Assembly (NCBI GenBank): GCA_017620615.1
Contig: JAGAUW010000011.1
Location: forward strand, 1-64,000
DNA: 64,000 bases
Source of the DNA: Clostridia bacterium
GTDB taxonomy: Bacteria > Bacillota > Clostridia > Monoglobales > Monoglobaceae
Direction of reading: 5' to 3'
Positions 19,301-28,680 of this stretch are shown piece by piece. A program made the position numbers and the translations under genes. The stretch's first letter is position 1; each line of letters begins with the position of its first letter. The notes under the pieces are model-generated. The model was not told where the DNA came from. It did not search any database and saw only the letters and a list, made by a program, of their open reading frames with translations.

Positions 19301-20040
19301 CTGTCATAAGCCGACTGCAGAAGCTCATCCTCAAACTTCACACTGTCAATGGTGGTAAGGAATGTGGTATGACGGCAGTGGTCAGACCAGTATGTATCTA
19401 TCATTCTTATTTCGGTGATTGTTGGGTCACGTTTTTCACTTAAGAAATACTGCTGACAGAACTTGATGTCATCAATATCCATTGCAAGACCCATATCATC
19501 AATCATCTTGCGAAGACCTTCCTCAGAAAGTTCGATAAATCCGTCAAGTGTCGCAACAGTGGTGGGTATATCATACTCTACTTTCAGGGTATCAAATGTC
19601 TCAAGAGTTGCTTCTCTTGATTCCACAGGGTTGATAACATACTTTTTGATTTCAGCAATGTCCAAGGCCGAAAGGTCACCATAAAGCAAATAAACCTTTG
19701 CCGCTTTAACAGTAGGTCTTTCGCCCTTTGAAATCAGCTGAATACATTCTTCAGCCGAATTTGCACGGAGGTCAAACTGACCGGGCAGAAATTCCACAGC
19801 AAAAACAACATCAGCGTTCATTTCAATTTCCTCTGATACCTCATCAAGCTGGGGCTCTGAAAAAACTGTGTCCTTGCAATAATCAAAAAGCTCTTTGTCT
19901 ATATTTTCAACGTCGTAGCGGTTGATTATTCTAAGGTCCTTGAGCCCTTTTATCTGGAGCAGATTGACCAAATCATTTTTAAGCGACTTTGCTTCTGCCG
20001 CAAGCTCACTCTTTTTTTCTACATAAACTCTGTAAACCAT
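16351..20040 (-). CDS. purL: Phosphoribosylformylglycinamidine synthase, single chain
   Basis: Converts FGAR to FGAM with glutamine and ATP. The protein is 1229 aa, the clostridial single-chain type that joins the synthase and glutaminase. PurM-like ATP-binding repeats occupy most of the first 950 residues. A class-I amidotransferase follows from about 975, with FPGTNCEFD, GGFSGGDEPDGS and the nucleophile elbow GICNGFQ; the catalytic histidine region is SHGEGRF. No separate purQ or purS is needed. It lies 15 bp after purD. Confidence 0.96.
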   Translation of the reverse strand: MVYRVYVEKKSELAAEAKSLKNDLVNLLQIKGLKDLRIINRYDVENIDKELFDYCKDTVFSEPQLDEVSEEIEMNADVVFAVEFLPGQFDLRANSAEECIQLISKGERPTVKAAKVYLLYGDLSALDIAEIKKYVINPVESREATLETFDTLKVEYDIPTTVATLDGFIELSEEGLRKMIDDMGLAMDIDDIKFCQQYFLSEKRDPTITEIRMIDTYWSDHCRHTTFLTTIDSVKFEDELLQSAYDRYIKTREEIGRTKPINLMDIGTIAAKYLKANGKLDGLDESEEINACTVKIDVEVDGETQKWLLLFKNETHNHPTEIEPFGGAATCIGGAIRDPLSGRSYVYAAMRVTGAADPLKPVSETIEGKLPQRKIVTGAAAGYSSYGNQIGLATGQVDELYHDGYAAKRMEIGAVIAAAPQENVRRERPEDGDIVILLGGKTGRDGCGGATGSSKSHTVESLESCGAEVQKGNAPEERKLQRLFRNSEASKLIKRCNDFGAGGVSVAIGELADGLEIDLNAVPKKYDGLDGTELAISESQERMAVVVEAKDVERFKELAKKENLEATVVAVVKEKPYLVMHWNGKEIVNISREFLNSNGAEKHIDIAPEKPQAFDKEIPADFKKGYMALAGDLNVCSKRGLSERFDSTIGAGTVLMPFGGKHQLTPIQAMANKVSVEKAHTNTCSVMAWGYNPFIAEKSPYHSAYLAVVESVSKLVATGAAFRDVYLTFQEYFEKPKKDPKRWGRPFAALLGALDAQKNLEIAAIGGKDSMSGTFEQIDVPPTLVSFAVTTEKNENIISPEFKAAGHKTIWVKPEYDKNGLPVTESLLDCFKTVTDLVHSGKAAAVYTPVYGGVAEGIMKMAMGNGIGFKFDDGISMADIFGYSYGSFIVELMTDENVGTVLGYTTKAEEISYKGEVIGLAEIQKDYEGKLEEIYSCNIETEKKDIPAFSFEAETRVAPKISVAKPKVLIPVFPGTNCEFDSAKVMRDAGAEPEIFVINNLSPQAISESVEAFAKTLKESQIVFIPGGFSGGDEPDGSAKFITAFFRNPEIKEATTELLEMRDGLMCGICNGFQALIKLGLVPYGKIIDTDENCPTLSYNTIARHQSKLVRTRVASNKSPWMNYANVGDIYTVAISHGEGRFMASDELVKSLDENGQILTQYVDLSGNPTNEIQYNPNGSTFAIEGITSPDGRVLGKMGHTERWADGLYKNVDGNFDMGIFRSAVEYFK

Positions 20041-20055
20041 TATTTTGTTCCTTTC

Positions 20056-21318
20056 TTATGCATTTTCTGCCGCAAGGGCTTTTTGTCCTATATCGTTTCT
20101 AAAATAAGCATTGCTGAACTTGACAGTTTTTATTGTTTCATAAGCCGCATCAATGGCATCTTTCAGCGAAGCCCCCACTTCAGTAACGCCCAGAACTCTG
20201 CCGCCGGCAGTAAGGAGCTTTCCATCTTCAAGCTTTGCCCCTGCAACATAAATGTTTTTGTCGTGAGGCATTGTAATTTCAAAGCCACTGTCATATTTTT
20301 GTGGATATCCATTTGACGCCATAACAACACAGCAAGCTGCCATATCTTTGAATTTAACTTTCGCATCCTTTAATGTTCCGTTTGCGGTATGCTGCATAAT
20401 TTCAAGCAAATCGCCATCCAAAAGCGGCAAAACAACCTGAGTTTCAGGATCACCGAAACGGCAGTTGTATTCAATTACCTTTGGACCTTTTTCAGTAAGC
20501 ATAAGTCCAAAATAAAGACAACCTTTAAAGGTTCTTCCCTCTTTGTTCATTGCATCAATGGTAGGGATAAAAATCTTTTCCATGCATTCATCTGCCACGG
20601 CTTTTGTATAATAGGGGTTTGGTGCGATAGTTCCCATACCGCCCGTATTAAGCCCCTCATCGCCATCCTTCGCACGCTTGTGGTCCATTGACGAAACCAT
20701 AGGAATAACCGTTTCGCCATCAGTGAATGAAAGCACTGACACCTCAGGTCCTGTGAGGAACTCTTCGATTACAACATTGTTTCCGCTTTCACCAAAAATC
20801 TTATCCTCCATCATGGAGCGAACAGCATCCTTTGCCTCATCACGGGTATTAGCAATTATAACACCCTTGCCAAGCGCCAATCCATCAGCCTTGATAACTG
20901 TGGGAATTGGTGCTGTTTCAAGATAGCTGAGCGCCGCATCAAGATCAGAAAAAACTTCATATTCCGCCGTGGGAATGTTATATTTCTTCATAAGGTTTTT
21001 AGAAAAAACCTTGCTGCCCTCAATTATTGCCGCATTTGCCCTTGGTCCAAAGCAAGGAACTCCAATTTCTTCAAGAGCATCAACCGCACCAAGCACAAGA
21101 GGATCATCAGGTGCAACAACCGCAAAATCTATTTTTTCCTGTTTTGCAAAGTCACGTATGCCGTCAATATCCTTTGCGCCGATGTTAACGCACTCGGCAT
21201 CAGCCGCAATTCCACCGTTTCCGGGGAGTGCATATATCTTTGACACTTTCTCGCTTTCTTTCAGCTTTTTAATGATGGCATGCTCACGTCCGCCACCGCC
21301 TACTACCATAATTTTCAT
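20056..21318 (-). CDS. purD: Phosphoribosylamine-glycine ligase
   Basis: ATP-grasp enzyme that joins glycine to phosphoribosylamine, 420 aa. It begins MKIMVVGGGGREHAI; the ATP-grasp core includes LALGKGVI and the metal-binding segment IEYNCRFGDPETQ. Preceded by GAAAGG. A 172-bp gap that carries a nested palindrome separates it from the AICAR formyltransferase gene upstream. Confidence 0.97.
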   Translation of the reverse strand: MKIMVVGGGGREHAIIKKLKESEKVSKIYALPGNGGIAADAECVNIGAKDIDGIRDFAKQEKIDFAVVAPDDPLVLGAVDALEEIGVPCFGPRANAAIIEGSKVFSKNLMKKYNIPTAEYEVFSDLDAALSYLETAPIPTVIKADGLALGKGVIIANTRDEAKDAVRSMMEDKIFGESGNNVVIEEFLTGPEVSVLSFTDGETVIPMVSSMDHKRAKDGDEGLNTGGMGTIAPNPYYTKAVADECMEKIFIPTIDAMNKEGRTFKGCLYFGLMLTEKGPKVIEYNCRFGDPETQVVLPLLDGDLLEIMQHTANGTLKDAKVKFKDMAACCVVMASNGYPQKYDSGFEITMPHDKNIYVAGAKLEDGKLLTAGGRVLGVTEVGASLKDAIDAAYETIKTVKFSNAYFRNDIGQKALAAENA

Positions 21319-21359
21319 ATTTTCAAAACCTTTCGGATTTATTTTCTAATAGCCTCAAA

Positions 21360-21484
21360 AGAGTGCGGTAAATTTGATGCAGAACACATAAACCGAGTCC
21401 GCCGCTGTGCTGTGTGCACCGCAAGTGGCGAGGTTTATGTGTAGCACAAAGCTTTTGTGTGGTCTGCACTAATTTAACCACTCT
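21360..21484. repeat. Nested inverted repeat between the AICARFT gene and purD
   Basis: The outer arms pair AGAGTGCGGTAAATT with the segment ending at 21484. An inner perfect 11-bp stem, ACACATAAACC/GGTTTATGTGT, encloses a GC-rich core, and a further small hairpin (CACAAAGCTTTTGTG) lies in the right arm. It fills almost the whole gap and has no T run. It could be an mRNA processing or stability hairpin or a small non-autonomous element. Confidence 0.6.
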
Positions 21485-21490
21485 TTCATT

Positions 21491-22687
21491 TTAGTGGTGG
21501 AAAAGACGCATCTTAGTAAACGCCATAACCATATTGTGATTGTTGCAAGCCTCTATTACATTATCATCTCGGATTGAACCGCCGGGCTGTGCAACATATG
21601 TTACACCGCTTCTTGCTGCCCTTTCGATATTATCGCCAAAGGGGAAGAACGCATCACTGCCAAGAGCCACACCACTGAGAGACGCAAGATATTCTCTCTG
21701 CTCTGCTCTTGTAAATTCTACCGGTTTTTCGCTAAACAGCTTTTGCCAGTTTCCATCGCCAAGCACGTCCTCTGCATCCTCTGAAAGATAAACATCAATA
21801 GCATTGTCGCGGTCAGGTCTTCCCACGCTGTCAAGGAAGGGGAGATTTAAAACCTTTTCATGCTGACGAAGATGCCAGATATCCGCCTTGTTGCCCGCAA
21901 GCCTTGTGCAGTGAATTCTTGACTGCTGACCCGCCCCAACACCGATTGCCTGTCCGTCCTTTGCAAAGCAAACAGAGTTACTCTGTGTATATTTAAGGGT
22001 GATGAGTGCGATTATAAGGTCACGCTTTGCTTCTTCTGGCATTTCCTTGTTTTCGGTAACAATGTCAGCAAGCAACTCTTCATCAATTTTAAAATTATTT
22101 CTGCCCTGCTCAAATGTAATGCCAAAAACCATCTTTGTTTCTTTTTCTGCAGGAACAAACTCTGGGTCAATTTTTACTATATTATAATTTCCGTTTCTTT
22201 TACTCTTCAGGATTTCAAGCGCCTCAGGCTCGTACCCCGGAGCAATAACACCGTCAGAAACCTCACGTTTTATAAGTTTTGCTGTTGTCACATCACAAAC
22301 ATCGCTTAAAGCAATCCAGTCGCCAAAGGATGACATCCTGTCAGTACCCCTTGCACGAGCATAAGCCACGGCCAAGGGTGACTCATCAAGGCCCTCAATA
22401 TCATCAACAAAGCAAGCCTTTTTAAGCTCCTCACTCATAGGCGTGCCAACAGCCGCAGATGTGGGGCTTACGTGCTTAAACGATGTTGCCGCAGGCATAC
22501 CCAGTGCATTTTTCAGTTCTTTCACCAATTGCCAGCTGTTGAATGCATCAAGAAAATTTATATACCCCGGTCTTCCGCTTAAAATTTCAATAGGAAGCTC
22601 AGCGCCATCATTCATAAAAATCTTTGCCGGCTTTTGGTTTGGGTTACATCCATATTTAAGTTCAAATTCTTTCATTTCAAAAATCAT
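21491..22687 (-). CDS. Stand-alone AICAR formyltransferase
   Basis: Transfers a formyl group from 10-formyl-THF to AICAR to give FAICAR. The 398-residue chain matches only the AICARFT half of PurH; the MGS-like IMP cyclohydrolase half is absent. The catalytic Lys-His pair is in SFKHVSPTSAAVG near residue 70. Other marks are YTQSNSVCFAKDGQAIGVGAGQQSR and SDAFFPFGDNIERAA. The cyclohydrolase step is supplied by the PurO-type gene at 24156-24875. A second ATG at 22675 is an alternative start. Confidence 0.93.
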   Translation of the reverse strand: MIFEMKEFELKYGCNPNQKPAKIFMNDGAELPIEILSGRPGYINFLDAFNSWQLVKELKNALGMPAATSFKHVSPTSAAVGTPMSEELKKACFVDDIEGLDESPLAVAYARARGTDRMSSFGDWIALSDVCDVTTAKLIKREVSDGVIAPGYEPEALEILKSKRNGNYNIVKIDPEFVPAEKETKMVFGITFEQGRNNFKIDEELLADIVTENKEMPEEAKRDLIIALITLKYTQSNSVCFAKDGQAIGVGAGQQSRIHCTRLAGNKADIWHLRQHEKVLNLPFLDSVGRPDRDNAIDVYLSEDAEDVLGDGNWQKLFSEKPVEFTRAEQREYLASLSGVALGSDAFFPFGDNIERAARSGVTYVAQPGGSIRDDNVIEACNNHNMVMAFTKMRLFHH

Positions 22688-22707
22688 CCTTTCAACCTTT
22701 GTTTAAA

Positions 22708-24144
22708 TCAAACCTTAAGTTCTGTCGCCGCATCACCCTGATAGAACTTGTCAATCAAGGGGGTCAAAACATCCGCAACAAACTTTTCAGTCTGAGAAAC
22801 GCTTCGTCCTATATAAAGCTTCGGGTCAAGTTCTGCCCTGATTTCTTCTTCTGTAAGGGGGAAGTCATCATCCGCCGCAATTCTCTCAATCAAGTCGCAA
22901 GCGCCGCCCTCCATCTTCACCTTTGCTGCTGCCGCATGAGAATGAGTGCGAAGCTTTTCGTGAAGTTCCTGACGGTTTCCGCCTTTCTTAACCGACTTCA
23001 TCATTATGTTTTCTGTCGCCATAAATGGCAGCTTTTCCATAACTCTTTTTTCAATCACCTTGTCATAAACCACAAGCCCCGATGTCACGTTTATATAAAT
23101 ATTGAGCATAGCATCAACTGCCAAAAACGCCTCCGACACCGAAATTCTCCTGTTTGCCGAGTCATCAAGGGTTCTTTCAAACCACTGGGTTGATGCGGTG
23201 AGTGCAGGATTGAGGGAATCCACAATCACATATCTTGCAAGTGCCGAAATTCTCTCTGACCGCATAGGGTTTCTCTTATACGGCATAGCCGATGAACCAA
23301 TCTGCTTCTTTTCAAAAGGCTCTTCTATTTCTTCAAAGGACTGAAGTATTCGAAGGTCATTTGCAAACTTATAAGCACTCTGTGCAAATCCCGAAAGAGC
23401 ACCAAGGAAATATGCTTCCACTTTTCTTGAATAGGTCTGTCCCGAAACCGGAACGCAGCCGGGGAAGCCCATTTCTTTTGCAATGATTTCTTCCATCCTG
23501 TCAATTTTTTCTTCATCGCCCTCAAACAGCTCCATAAAGCTTGCCTGAGTGCCGGTTGTACCTTTCGAGCCAAGAAGTCTCAGCTTTTCAACCTGATGCG
23601 AAAGCTCTTCAATGTCCATAGAAAGCTCGTACGCCCAAAGTGTCGCACGTTTTCCCACAGTGGTGAGCTGTGCAGGCTGAAGATGTGTGTATGCAAGACA
23701 AGGCATATCTTTATAGCGGAGGGCAAAATCCGCAAGGTTTTTGAGCACCTGTGCCGCCTTTTTGAGAACTATCTCAGACGCCTTTTTAAGAGCAACAACA
23801 TCGGTGTTGTCTCCAACATAACAAGATGTAGCACCAAGGTGTATTATTGGCTCCGCCTTGGGACACTGCTTGCCAAAAGCATATACGTGTGACATAACGT
23901 CGTGACGAACAACCTTTTCACGTTCCTCTGCCACGTCAAAGTTCACATCATCCCTGAATTTTTCCATTTCAGCAATCTGCTCGTCTGTTATAGAGAGGCC
24001 AAGCTCCTTTTCAGCCTTAGCGAGAGCAATCCAAAGCTTTCTCCATGTTCTAAACTTGAACTTTTCAGAGAAAACCTCCTGCATTTCAGGGCTTGCATAC
24101 CTTGTCGAAAATGGAGAAATATATTTTTCTCTTCTGTCTTCCAT
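22708..24144 (-). CDS. purB: Adenylosuccinate lyase
   Basis: Cleaves SAICAR to AICAR and adenylosuccinate to AMP. A fumarase-superfamily enzyme of 478 aa; the flexible signature loop reads GSSAMPYKRNP near residue 293, with HLGATSCYVGDNTD in the active-site region. AAGGAGA precedes the ATG, which lies 11 bp after the purO stop codon. Confidence 0.97.
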   Translation of the reverse strand: MEDRREKYISPFSTRYASPEMQEVFSEKFKFRTWRKLWIALAKAEKELGLSITDEQIAEMEKFRDDVNFDVAEEREKVVRHDVMSHVYAFGKQCPKAEPIIHLGATSCYVGDNTDVVALKKASEIVLKKAAQVLKNLADFALRYKDMPCLAYTHLQPAQLTTVGKRATLWAYELSMDIEELSHQVEKLRLLGSKGTTGTQASFMELFEGDEEKIDRMEEIIAKEMGFPGCVPVSGQTYSRKVEAYFLGALSGFAQSAYKFANDLRILQSFEEIEEPFEKKQIGSSAMPYKRNPMRSERISALARYVIVDSLNPALTASTQWFERTLDDSANRRISVSEAFLAVDAMLNIYINVTSGLVVYDKVIEKRVMEKLPFMATENIMMKSVKKGGNRQELHEKLRTHSHAAAAKVKMEGGACDLIERIAADDDFPLTEEEIRAELDPKLYIGRSVSQTEKFVADVLTPLIDKFYQGDAATELKV

Positions 24145-24155
24145 TTTGGTTCTCC

Positions 24156-24875
24156 TTAAGCGTTTTTGTTTATCATACGGTTTGTTTCCGCACCGGTTTT
24201 TAAATCAATGTATCTCACATAAAGTGAAATTTTGTTTGCTTCGTTGAGATTGTTCCAGATTTTTTCTGTAAACTCATCAATATCATTTGGAATTTCCACT
24301 CTTTCAGGCTCACCCTGGAATGTAGGGATGGGATTTCCATCACAAACATATGTGTGAATAAAGTGGCCAAGCCCAGAAAGTGCTTTATACGAATAAGTAA
24401 ATCTGTTGCAAGCCGACCCTTGGGCGTCCGCACTTTTTAAAATGCTCATCTTGTATGAAAAATCATTTTCGCCGAAAGTCATCATACCGCTGATTCTTGG
24501 TGTCCAGTTTGGGCCATCAGGTTCAAATTCACGGGTTTCAAGGGCTTCTTCAAAGGACTTGCCCTTTTCCAAAAACTCAATAACAGTATCAGTCTGGTCG
24601 CCATTTGTCACAACAAGCTTATTTTCAAATTTGCGAACAGGTGAATAGATAATCAGTGACGGGTCTTCAACCTTTGATGCATCAAAAGGATGAATAATAA
24701 CCTCGCTGCCATCCTCAATAAACACACGGTTGCGGCTGTTTTCAGAACGTCCCATAATGAAATATGCAAAAACCGCTGATTTTTCGTCCTTGCTCTTTCC
24801 AATCACAATACCTCTGCCAACGTACGCATTGTCACGGATAAGTTCACCCATATCGTTTATTTCATAAATATTCAT
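24156..24875 (-). CDS. purO: IMP cyclohydrolase, PurO-like (archaeal type)
   Basis: Closes the purine ring, FAICAR to IMP. The 239-residue protein matches the IMP_cyclohyd family first known from methanogens, not the PurH N-domain. Features seen: AYVGRGIVIGKSKDEKSAVF near the N-terminus, YFIMGRSENSRNRVF and PNWTPRISGMM. It adjoins purN (23 bp) and purB (11 bp), and AICAR formyltransferase is a separate gene in the same operon, so together they replace PurH. The assignment rests on family recognition and context. Confidence 0.88.
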   Translation of the reverse strand: MNIYEINDMGELIRDNAYVGRGIVIGKSKDEKSAVFAYFIMGRSENSRNRVFIEDGSEVIIHPFDASKVEDPSLIIYSPVRKFENKLVVTNGDQTDTVIEFLEKGKSFEEALETREFEPDGPNWTPRISGMMTFGENDFSYKMSILKSADAQGSACNRFTYSYKALSGLGHFIHTYVCDGNPIPTFQGEPERVEIPNDIDEFTEKIWNNLNEANKISLYVRYIDLKTGAETNRMINKNA

Positions 24876-24898
24876 AAAAAGCCCTCTCTTTTTAAAAT

Positions 24899-25507
24899 CT
24901 ATCTTTCTTTTATAATCTCAGCTGACACCAATTCTGCAGCCTCGGGAAGAAGATGCCATTCCGCCTCTTCCATAACACGTCTTTGCAAAACCTCGGGGGT
25001 GTCTCCGTCTTTTATTTCAACCGCTCTTTGCAGTATAATCTCACCGCCGTCAGGAATTTCGTTTACAAAATGCACAGTAGCACCCGTAACCTTTACCCCA
25101 TATTTGAGTGCCGCCTCGTGAACGCGAAGTCCATAAAAACCCTCTCCGCAAAAAGACGGGATAAGTGAGGGATGAACATTTATTATCCGTTTTGGATAAC
25201 GTGATGTAAACTTTTCACTCAAAATGCACATGAACCCAGCGAGAATTATAAGCTCAATACCGTTTTCTGTTAGCACCTCAACAAGTTTCTCTTCAAACTT
25301 CTGGGCACCCAGTTCTTTTTTTGAAACTACCGCGGTCTTTATCCCTGCCTTTTCCGCACGGGTAAGAGCAAAAGCATCACTATTGTTTGACACAACAAGC
25401 ACGAGGTCGCCATTCTTTATTTCGTTCCTCGCTTGCGCATCAATCAGTGCCTGAAGATTCGTTCCGCCCCCTGACACAAGCACCGCAATTTTTGCTTTAT
25501 TTAGCAT
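24899..25507 (-). CDS. purN: Phosphoribosylglycinamide formyltransferase
   Basis: Uses 10-formyl-THF to formylate GAR; 202 aa. Glycine-rich start [16 protein letters not shown]; active-site segment [11 protein letters not shown] with the catalytic Asn and His; Asp in [11 protein letters not shown]. Its ATG overlaps the end of purM by seven bases, which suggests translational coupling. Confidence 0.96.
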   Translation of the reverse strand: MLNKAKIAVLVSGGGTNLQALIDAQARNEIKNGDLVLVVSNNSDAFALTRAEKAGIKTAVVSKKELGAQKFEEKLVEVLTENGIELIILAGFMCILSEKFTSRYPKRIINVHPSLIPSFCGEGFYGLRVHEAALKYGVKVTGATVHFVNEIPDGGEIILQRAVEIKDGDTPEVLQRRVMEEAEWHLLPEAAELVSAEIIKER

Positions 25508-26541
25508 ATAACCACGCTTTCGTCACTCTTTATGATTTCGCCTATTACATATGCGTCCTCACCATTTGCCTGTAATGTTTCAAGAGCCTTGTCAGCATCT
25601 TCTTTAGCTACTACGATACTCATGCCAACACCCATATTAAATGTGTTGAACATATCACGTTCAGGGATATTTCCCTCTTTAGCAATAAGCTCAAAAATAG
25701 GAAGAACACGAACAGCCGCCCTCTCAATTTTTGCGCCAAAGCCCTTTGGAATGCTTCTCGGGATATTTTCATAAAAGCCTCCGCCTGTAATGTGAGAAAC
25801 CGCTTTAACAGTAACCGCTTCAAAAAGCGCAAGCATAGGCTTTACATAAATTCTGGTAGGTGTAAGAAGTGTTTCGCCAACACTCTTTCCGCCAAGTTCC
25901 TCGCGAGGTGCCCTAATATCCGCATTCTCAACATCGAAAACCTTTCTCACAAGAGAGAAGCCATTTGAATGAACGCCGCTTGAAGGAAGTGCAATAATTA
26001 CATCGCCCTCTTTTATGGTCTTATTGTCAAGAACCTTTGCCTTATCAACAACACCAACAGAAAAACCTGCAAGGTCATATTCGTCTTCAGGATAAAAGCC
26101 AGGCATCTCAGCAGTTTCGCCACCGATTAAAGCACAGCCTGACTGAACGCAGCCTTCAGCAACACCTGAAACAATGTCAGCAACCTTTTCAGGATAGTTC
26201 TTTCCAACTGCAATGTAATCAAGGAAGAAAAGAGGTTTTGCCCCGCAGCATATAATGTCGTTCACGCACATTGCCACACAGTCAATACCAACAGTGTCGT
26301 GCTTGTCCATGAGGAACGCCATCTTGAGCTTTGTTCCAACGCCGTCTGTTCCGCTGACCAACACAGGCTTTTCAATCCCTGTAAGGTCCATTTCAAAAAG
26401 ACCGCCAAAACCACCTATGTCTGACGCAGCACCTTTTGTCACAGTTCTTGCGATATGCTGTTTCATAAGCTCAACAGCCTTGTATCCGGCAGTAATATCA
26501 ACCCCTGCCGCCTTATAACTTTCACTAAAGCTTTTTTCCAT
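25501..26541 (-). CDS. purM: Phosphoribosylformylglycinamidine cyclo-ligase
   Basis: AIR synthetase, ATP-dependent closure of the imidazole ring. It is 346 aa from the ATG at 26541 ([20 protein letters not shown]), the usual length. The frame stays open to 26637, but that part overlaps the end of purF; AGAAAGGA supports 26541, or two codons upstream. Signature segments are [21 protein letters not shown] and [11 protein letters not shown]. Confidence 0.96.
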   Translation of the reverse strand: MEKSFSESYKAAGVDITAGYKAVELMKQHIARTVTKGAASDIGGFGGLFEMDLTGIEKPVLVSGTDGVGTKLKMAFLMDKHDTVGIDCVAMCVNDIICCGAKPLFFLDYIAVGKNYPEKVADIVSGVAEGCVQSGCALIGGETAEMPGFYPEDEYDLAGFSVGVVDKAKVLDNKTIKEGDVIIALPSSGVHSNGFSLVRKVFDVENADIRAPREELGGKSVGETLLTPTRIYVKPMLALFEAVTVKAVSHITGGGFYENIPRSIPKGFGAKIERAAVRVLPIFELIAKEGNIPERDMFNTFNMGVGMSIVVAKEDADKALETLQANGEDAYVIGEIIKSDESVVIC

Positions 26542-26590
26542 TTTCATTTTTCCTTTCTGTATAACAAAATCAGTTTTGAATTTTATCTGT

Positions 26591-28012
26591 TTATTCCTTG
26601 CCGTCCCAGCAATAGGTACAAAGCTTGCATCTGTCAATGCCTATTGCCTTGATTATTCCATCAAGGGACTGAAAATCAAGAGAGGCAAAGCCAAAGTTTT
26701 TGCTTATGGTTTCTCTGAGTTTTTTGCCGCGCTCTGTTGAGCCGTCGCTGTATTCCTCAAGATGCTTAAGTCCTTCTTCACCCTCAAGCTCCATAACAGT
26801 CTTTCTCGCAATCAGCTCCATCTCGTTTTTGCTGCTTGAGAAATTGAGGTATTTGCAGCCATGCACAATAGGCGGGCACGCCGACCTCATATGCACCGAT
26901 TTCGCCCCGTTCTCATACAGGAATTCAACAGTTTCTTTAAGCTGAGTTCCTCTGACAATCGAGTCGTCCACAAACAGAAGATTTTTATCTTCAATAAGCT
27001 CGTGAATCGGGATTTGCTTCATTTTTGCAATCTGTATACGCTCGGTCTGGTGGCTCGGCATAAAGCTTCTTGGCCAGGTGGGCGTATATTTTATAAATGG
27101 TCTGGCAAAAGGAACGCCACTTTCATTGGCATAGCCGATTGCATGGGGTGTTCCAGAATCCGGGACACCGCTGACAAAGTCAATGTCGGTTGCACTTCCA
27201 AGCTGCTTGTCATTCTGCGCCATAATCTGACCGTTTCTGTATCTCATTGTTTCAACGTTTTTTCCTTCATAGTTGGAGTTCGGATAACCATAATAGCTCC
27301 ACAAAAAGGCACAAATTTTCATTTCTTTTCCGGGAGGTGCAAGCTGAATCAGGCTGTCTTTTGAAATTTCAACAATTTCGCCCGGACCAAGCTCCTTTTC
27401 ATCATCATAACCCAGCTTTTTATAAGCAAAGGATTCAAACGACACCGCATATCCGTCATCATTCTTCCCGATAAGCACCGGAAGTCTTCCAAGCTTGTCT
27501 CGTGCTGCAATAAGCGTTCCGTCATTTTTTAGGATAAGAATAGACGCCGTTCCATCGATAACATCATGAGCAAACTTTATTCCATCAACAAAGCTTTCTT
27601 TCTGGTTTATCAGGGCCGCCACAAGGTCTGTAGAGTTCACGCGTCCTCCGGTCATAACGCCAAAATGTCCCCCACCTGACAAATACTTTTCAATAAGCTC
27701 TTCCGCATTGTTTATCTTGCCGATTGTAGCTATGGCATACGTCCCCACACTTGACCTGATAAGAAGCGGCTGCGGGTCCGAATCGCTGATTACACCGATG
27801 GCAGAATTGCCTTTCATTTCCTCAAAAACATTGTCAAACTTTGTCCGAAACGGGGTGTTTTCAATGTTGTGTATGTCGCGCTGAAGCCCAATTTCTCCGT
27901 CATAAGCTGCAATGCCGCCGCGACGTGTGCCCAAGTGCGAATGATAGTCTGTACCAAAAAAAACATCTGCTATTGCATCATGTTTGCTGACTGTCCCAAA
28001 AAAACCGCCCAT
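26591..28012 (-). CDS. purF: PurF-like amidophosphoribosyltransferase lacking the glutaminase cysteine
   Basis: First committed step of purine synthesis, PRPP to phosphoribosylamine. The 473 aa comprise an Ntn-hydrolase-like N-domain and a phosphoribosyltransferase domain with PRPP loop [12 protein letters not shown]. The N-terminus reads [10 protein letters not shown] where PurF has MCGI or an exposed Cys, and an in-frame TAA two codons upstream rules out a missed start. The AHNGN oxyanion motif is also gone (ATIGK). Cysteines matching the 4Fe-4S ligands of Bacillus-type PurF remain (KICAF, HGCKY, CKLC). Ammonia-dependent activity is plausible but inferred. GGAGG precedes the ATG. Confidence 0.85.
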   Translation of the reverse strand: MGGFFGTVSKHDAIADVFFGTDYHSHLGTRRGGIAAYDGEIGLQRDIHNIENTPFRTKFDNVFEEMKGNSAIGVISDSDPQPLLIRSSVGTYAIATIGKINNAEELIEKYLSGGGHFGVMTGGRVNSTDLVAALINQKESFVDGIKFAHDVIDGTASILILKNDGTLIAARDKLGRLPVLIGKNDDGYAVSFESFAYKKLGYDDEKELGPGEIVEISKDSLIQLAPPGKEMKICAFLWSYYGYPNSNYEGKNVETMRYRNGQIMAQNDKQLGSATDIDFVSGVPDSGTPHAIGYANESGVPFARPFIKYTPTWPRSFMPSHQTERIQIAKMKQIPIHELIEDKNLLFVDDSIVRGTQLKETVEFLYENGAKSVHMRSACPPIVHGCKYLNFSSSKNEMELIARKTVMELEGEEGLKHLEEYSDGSTERGKKLRETISKNFGFASLDFQSLDGIIKAIGIDRCKLCTYCWDGKE

Positions 28013-28115
28013 ATATTACCTCCATACCGTGTTTCGTCTTTTAAGCATTAATTTCTTCATCAATATTTTTACGTTTAGTTCATCACACTGTGCAATTTAT
28101 CCCTGTACCTTCAGT

Positions 28116-28652
28116 CTAATAACAAAGACATCCACTATTGCGAGGGCCTGCACTGCAGGAAACGTTAAACTTTTCTTCGATATTCTTGTTTTTCAAAAGC
28201 ACACCATCTTGTGCTGATTTTCTCTGTGATTCCAGCTTTTCAGCAAGAGCAGCATCCTCCACTGCAATAATTTGCGCTGCAAGGAGTGCTGCGTTTTGTG
28301 CTCCGTCAATAGCAACTGTCGCAACAGGAATTCCACCCGGCATCTGCACTGTTGAAAGAAGTGCATCAAGTCCATCAAGTGTAGAAGACTTAACAGGAAT
28401 ACCAATAACAGGAAGTGTGGTGTTTGCTGCAATAGCACCGGCAAGATGTGCTGCCTTTCCTGCTGCTGCAATAATCGCTCCAAACCCGTTTTTGCGGGCA
28501 TTTATTGAAAAATCCCTCGCCTCAACAGGTGTTCTGTGCGCAGAATAAATATGCACTTCAAAGGGAACTTTCAAATCCTTCAGCGTGTCAATAGCCTTCT
28601 GAACAACCGGCAAATCACTGTCGCTACCCATAATAATTCCAACTTTTTTCAT
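28116..28652 (-). CDS. purE: N5-carboxyaminoimidazole ribonucleotide mutase
   Basis: Class I PurE, moving the carboxyl group of N5-CAIR to give CAIR. It has 178 residues, with GIIMGSDSDLPV, SAHRTPVEA and GKAAHLAGAIAANTTLPVIG. The core ends near residue 160; an extra Cys-containing tail (NVSCSAGPRNSGCLCY) follows. It is the first gene after the ZTP riboswitch. PurK, the usual partner of class I PurE, is not in this operon. GGAGGA precedes the ATG. Confidence 0.95.
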   Translation of the reverse strand: MKKVGIIMGSDSDLPVVQKAIDTLKDLKVPFEVHIYSAHRTPVEARDFSINARKNGFGAIIAAAGKAAHLAGAIAANTTLPVIGIPVKSSTLDGLDALLSTVQMPGGIPVATVAIDGAQNAALLAAQIIAVEDAALAEKLESQRKSAQDGVLLKNKNIEEKFNVSCSAGPRNSGCLCY

Positions 28653-28680
28653 TTTGAAGTCCTCCTAAAACAAAATTTAA

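Noticed and set aside
26591-28012. Missed upstream start that would restore the PurF cysteine
   Set aside because: An in-frame TAA lies two codons before the ATG and the ribosome site is perfectly placed.
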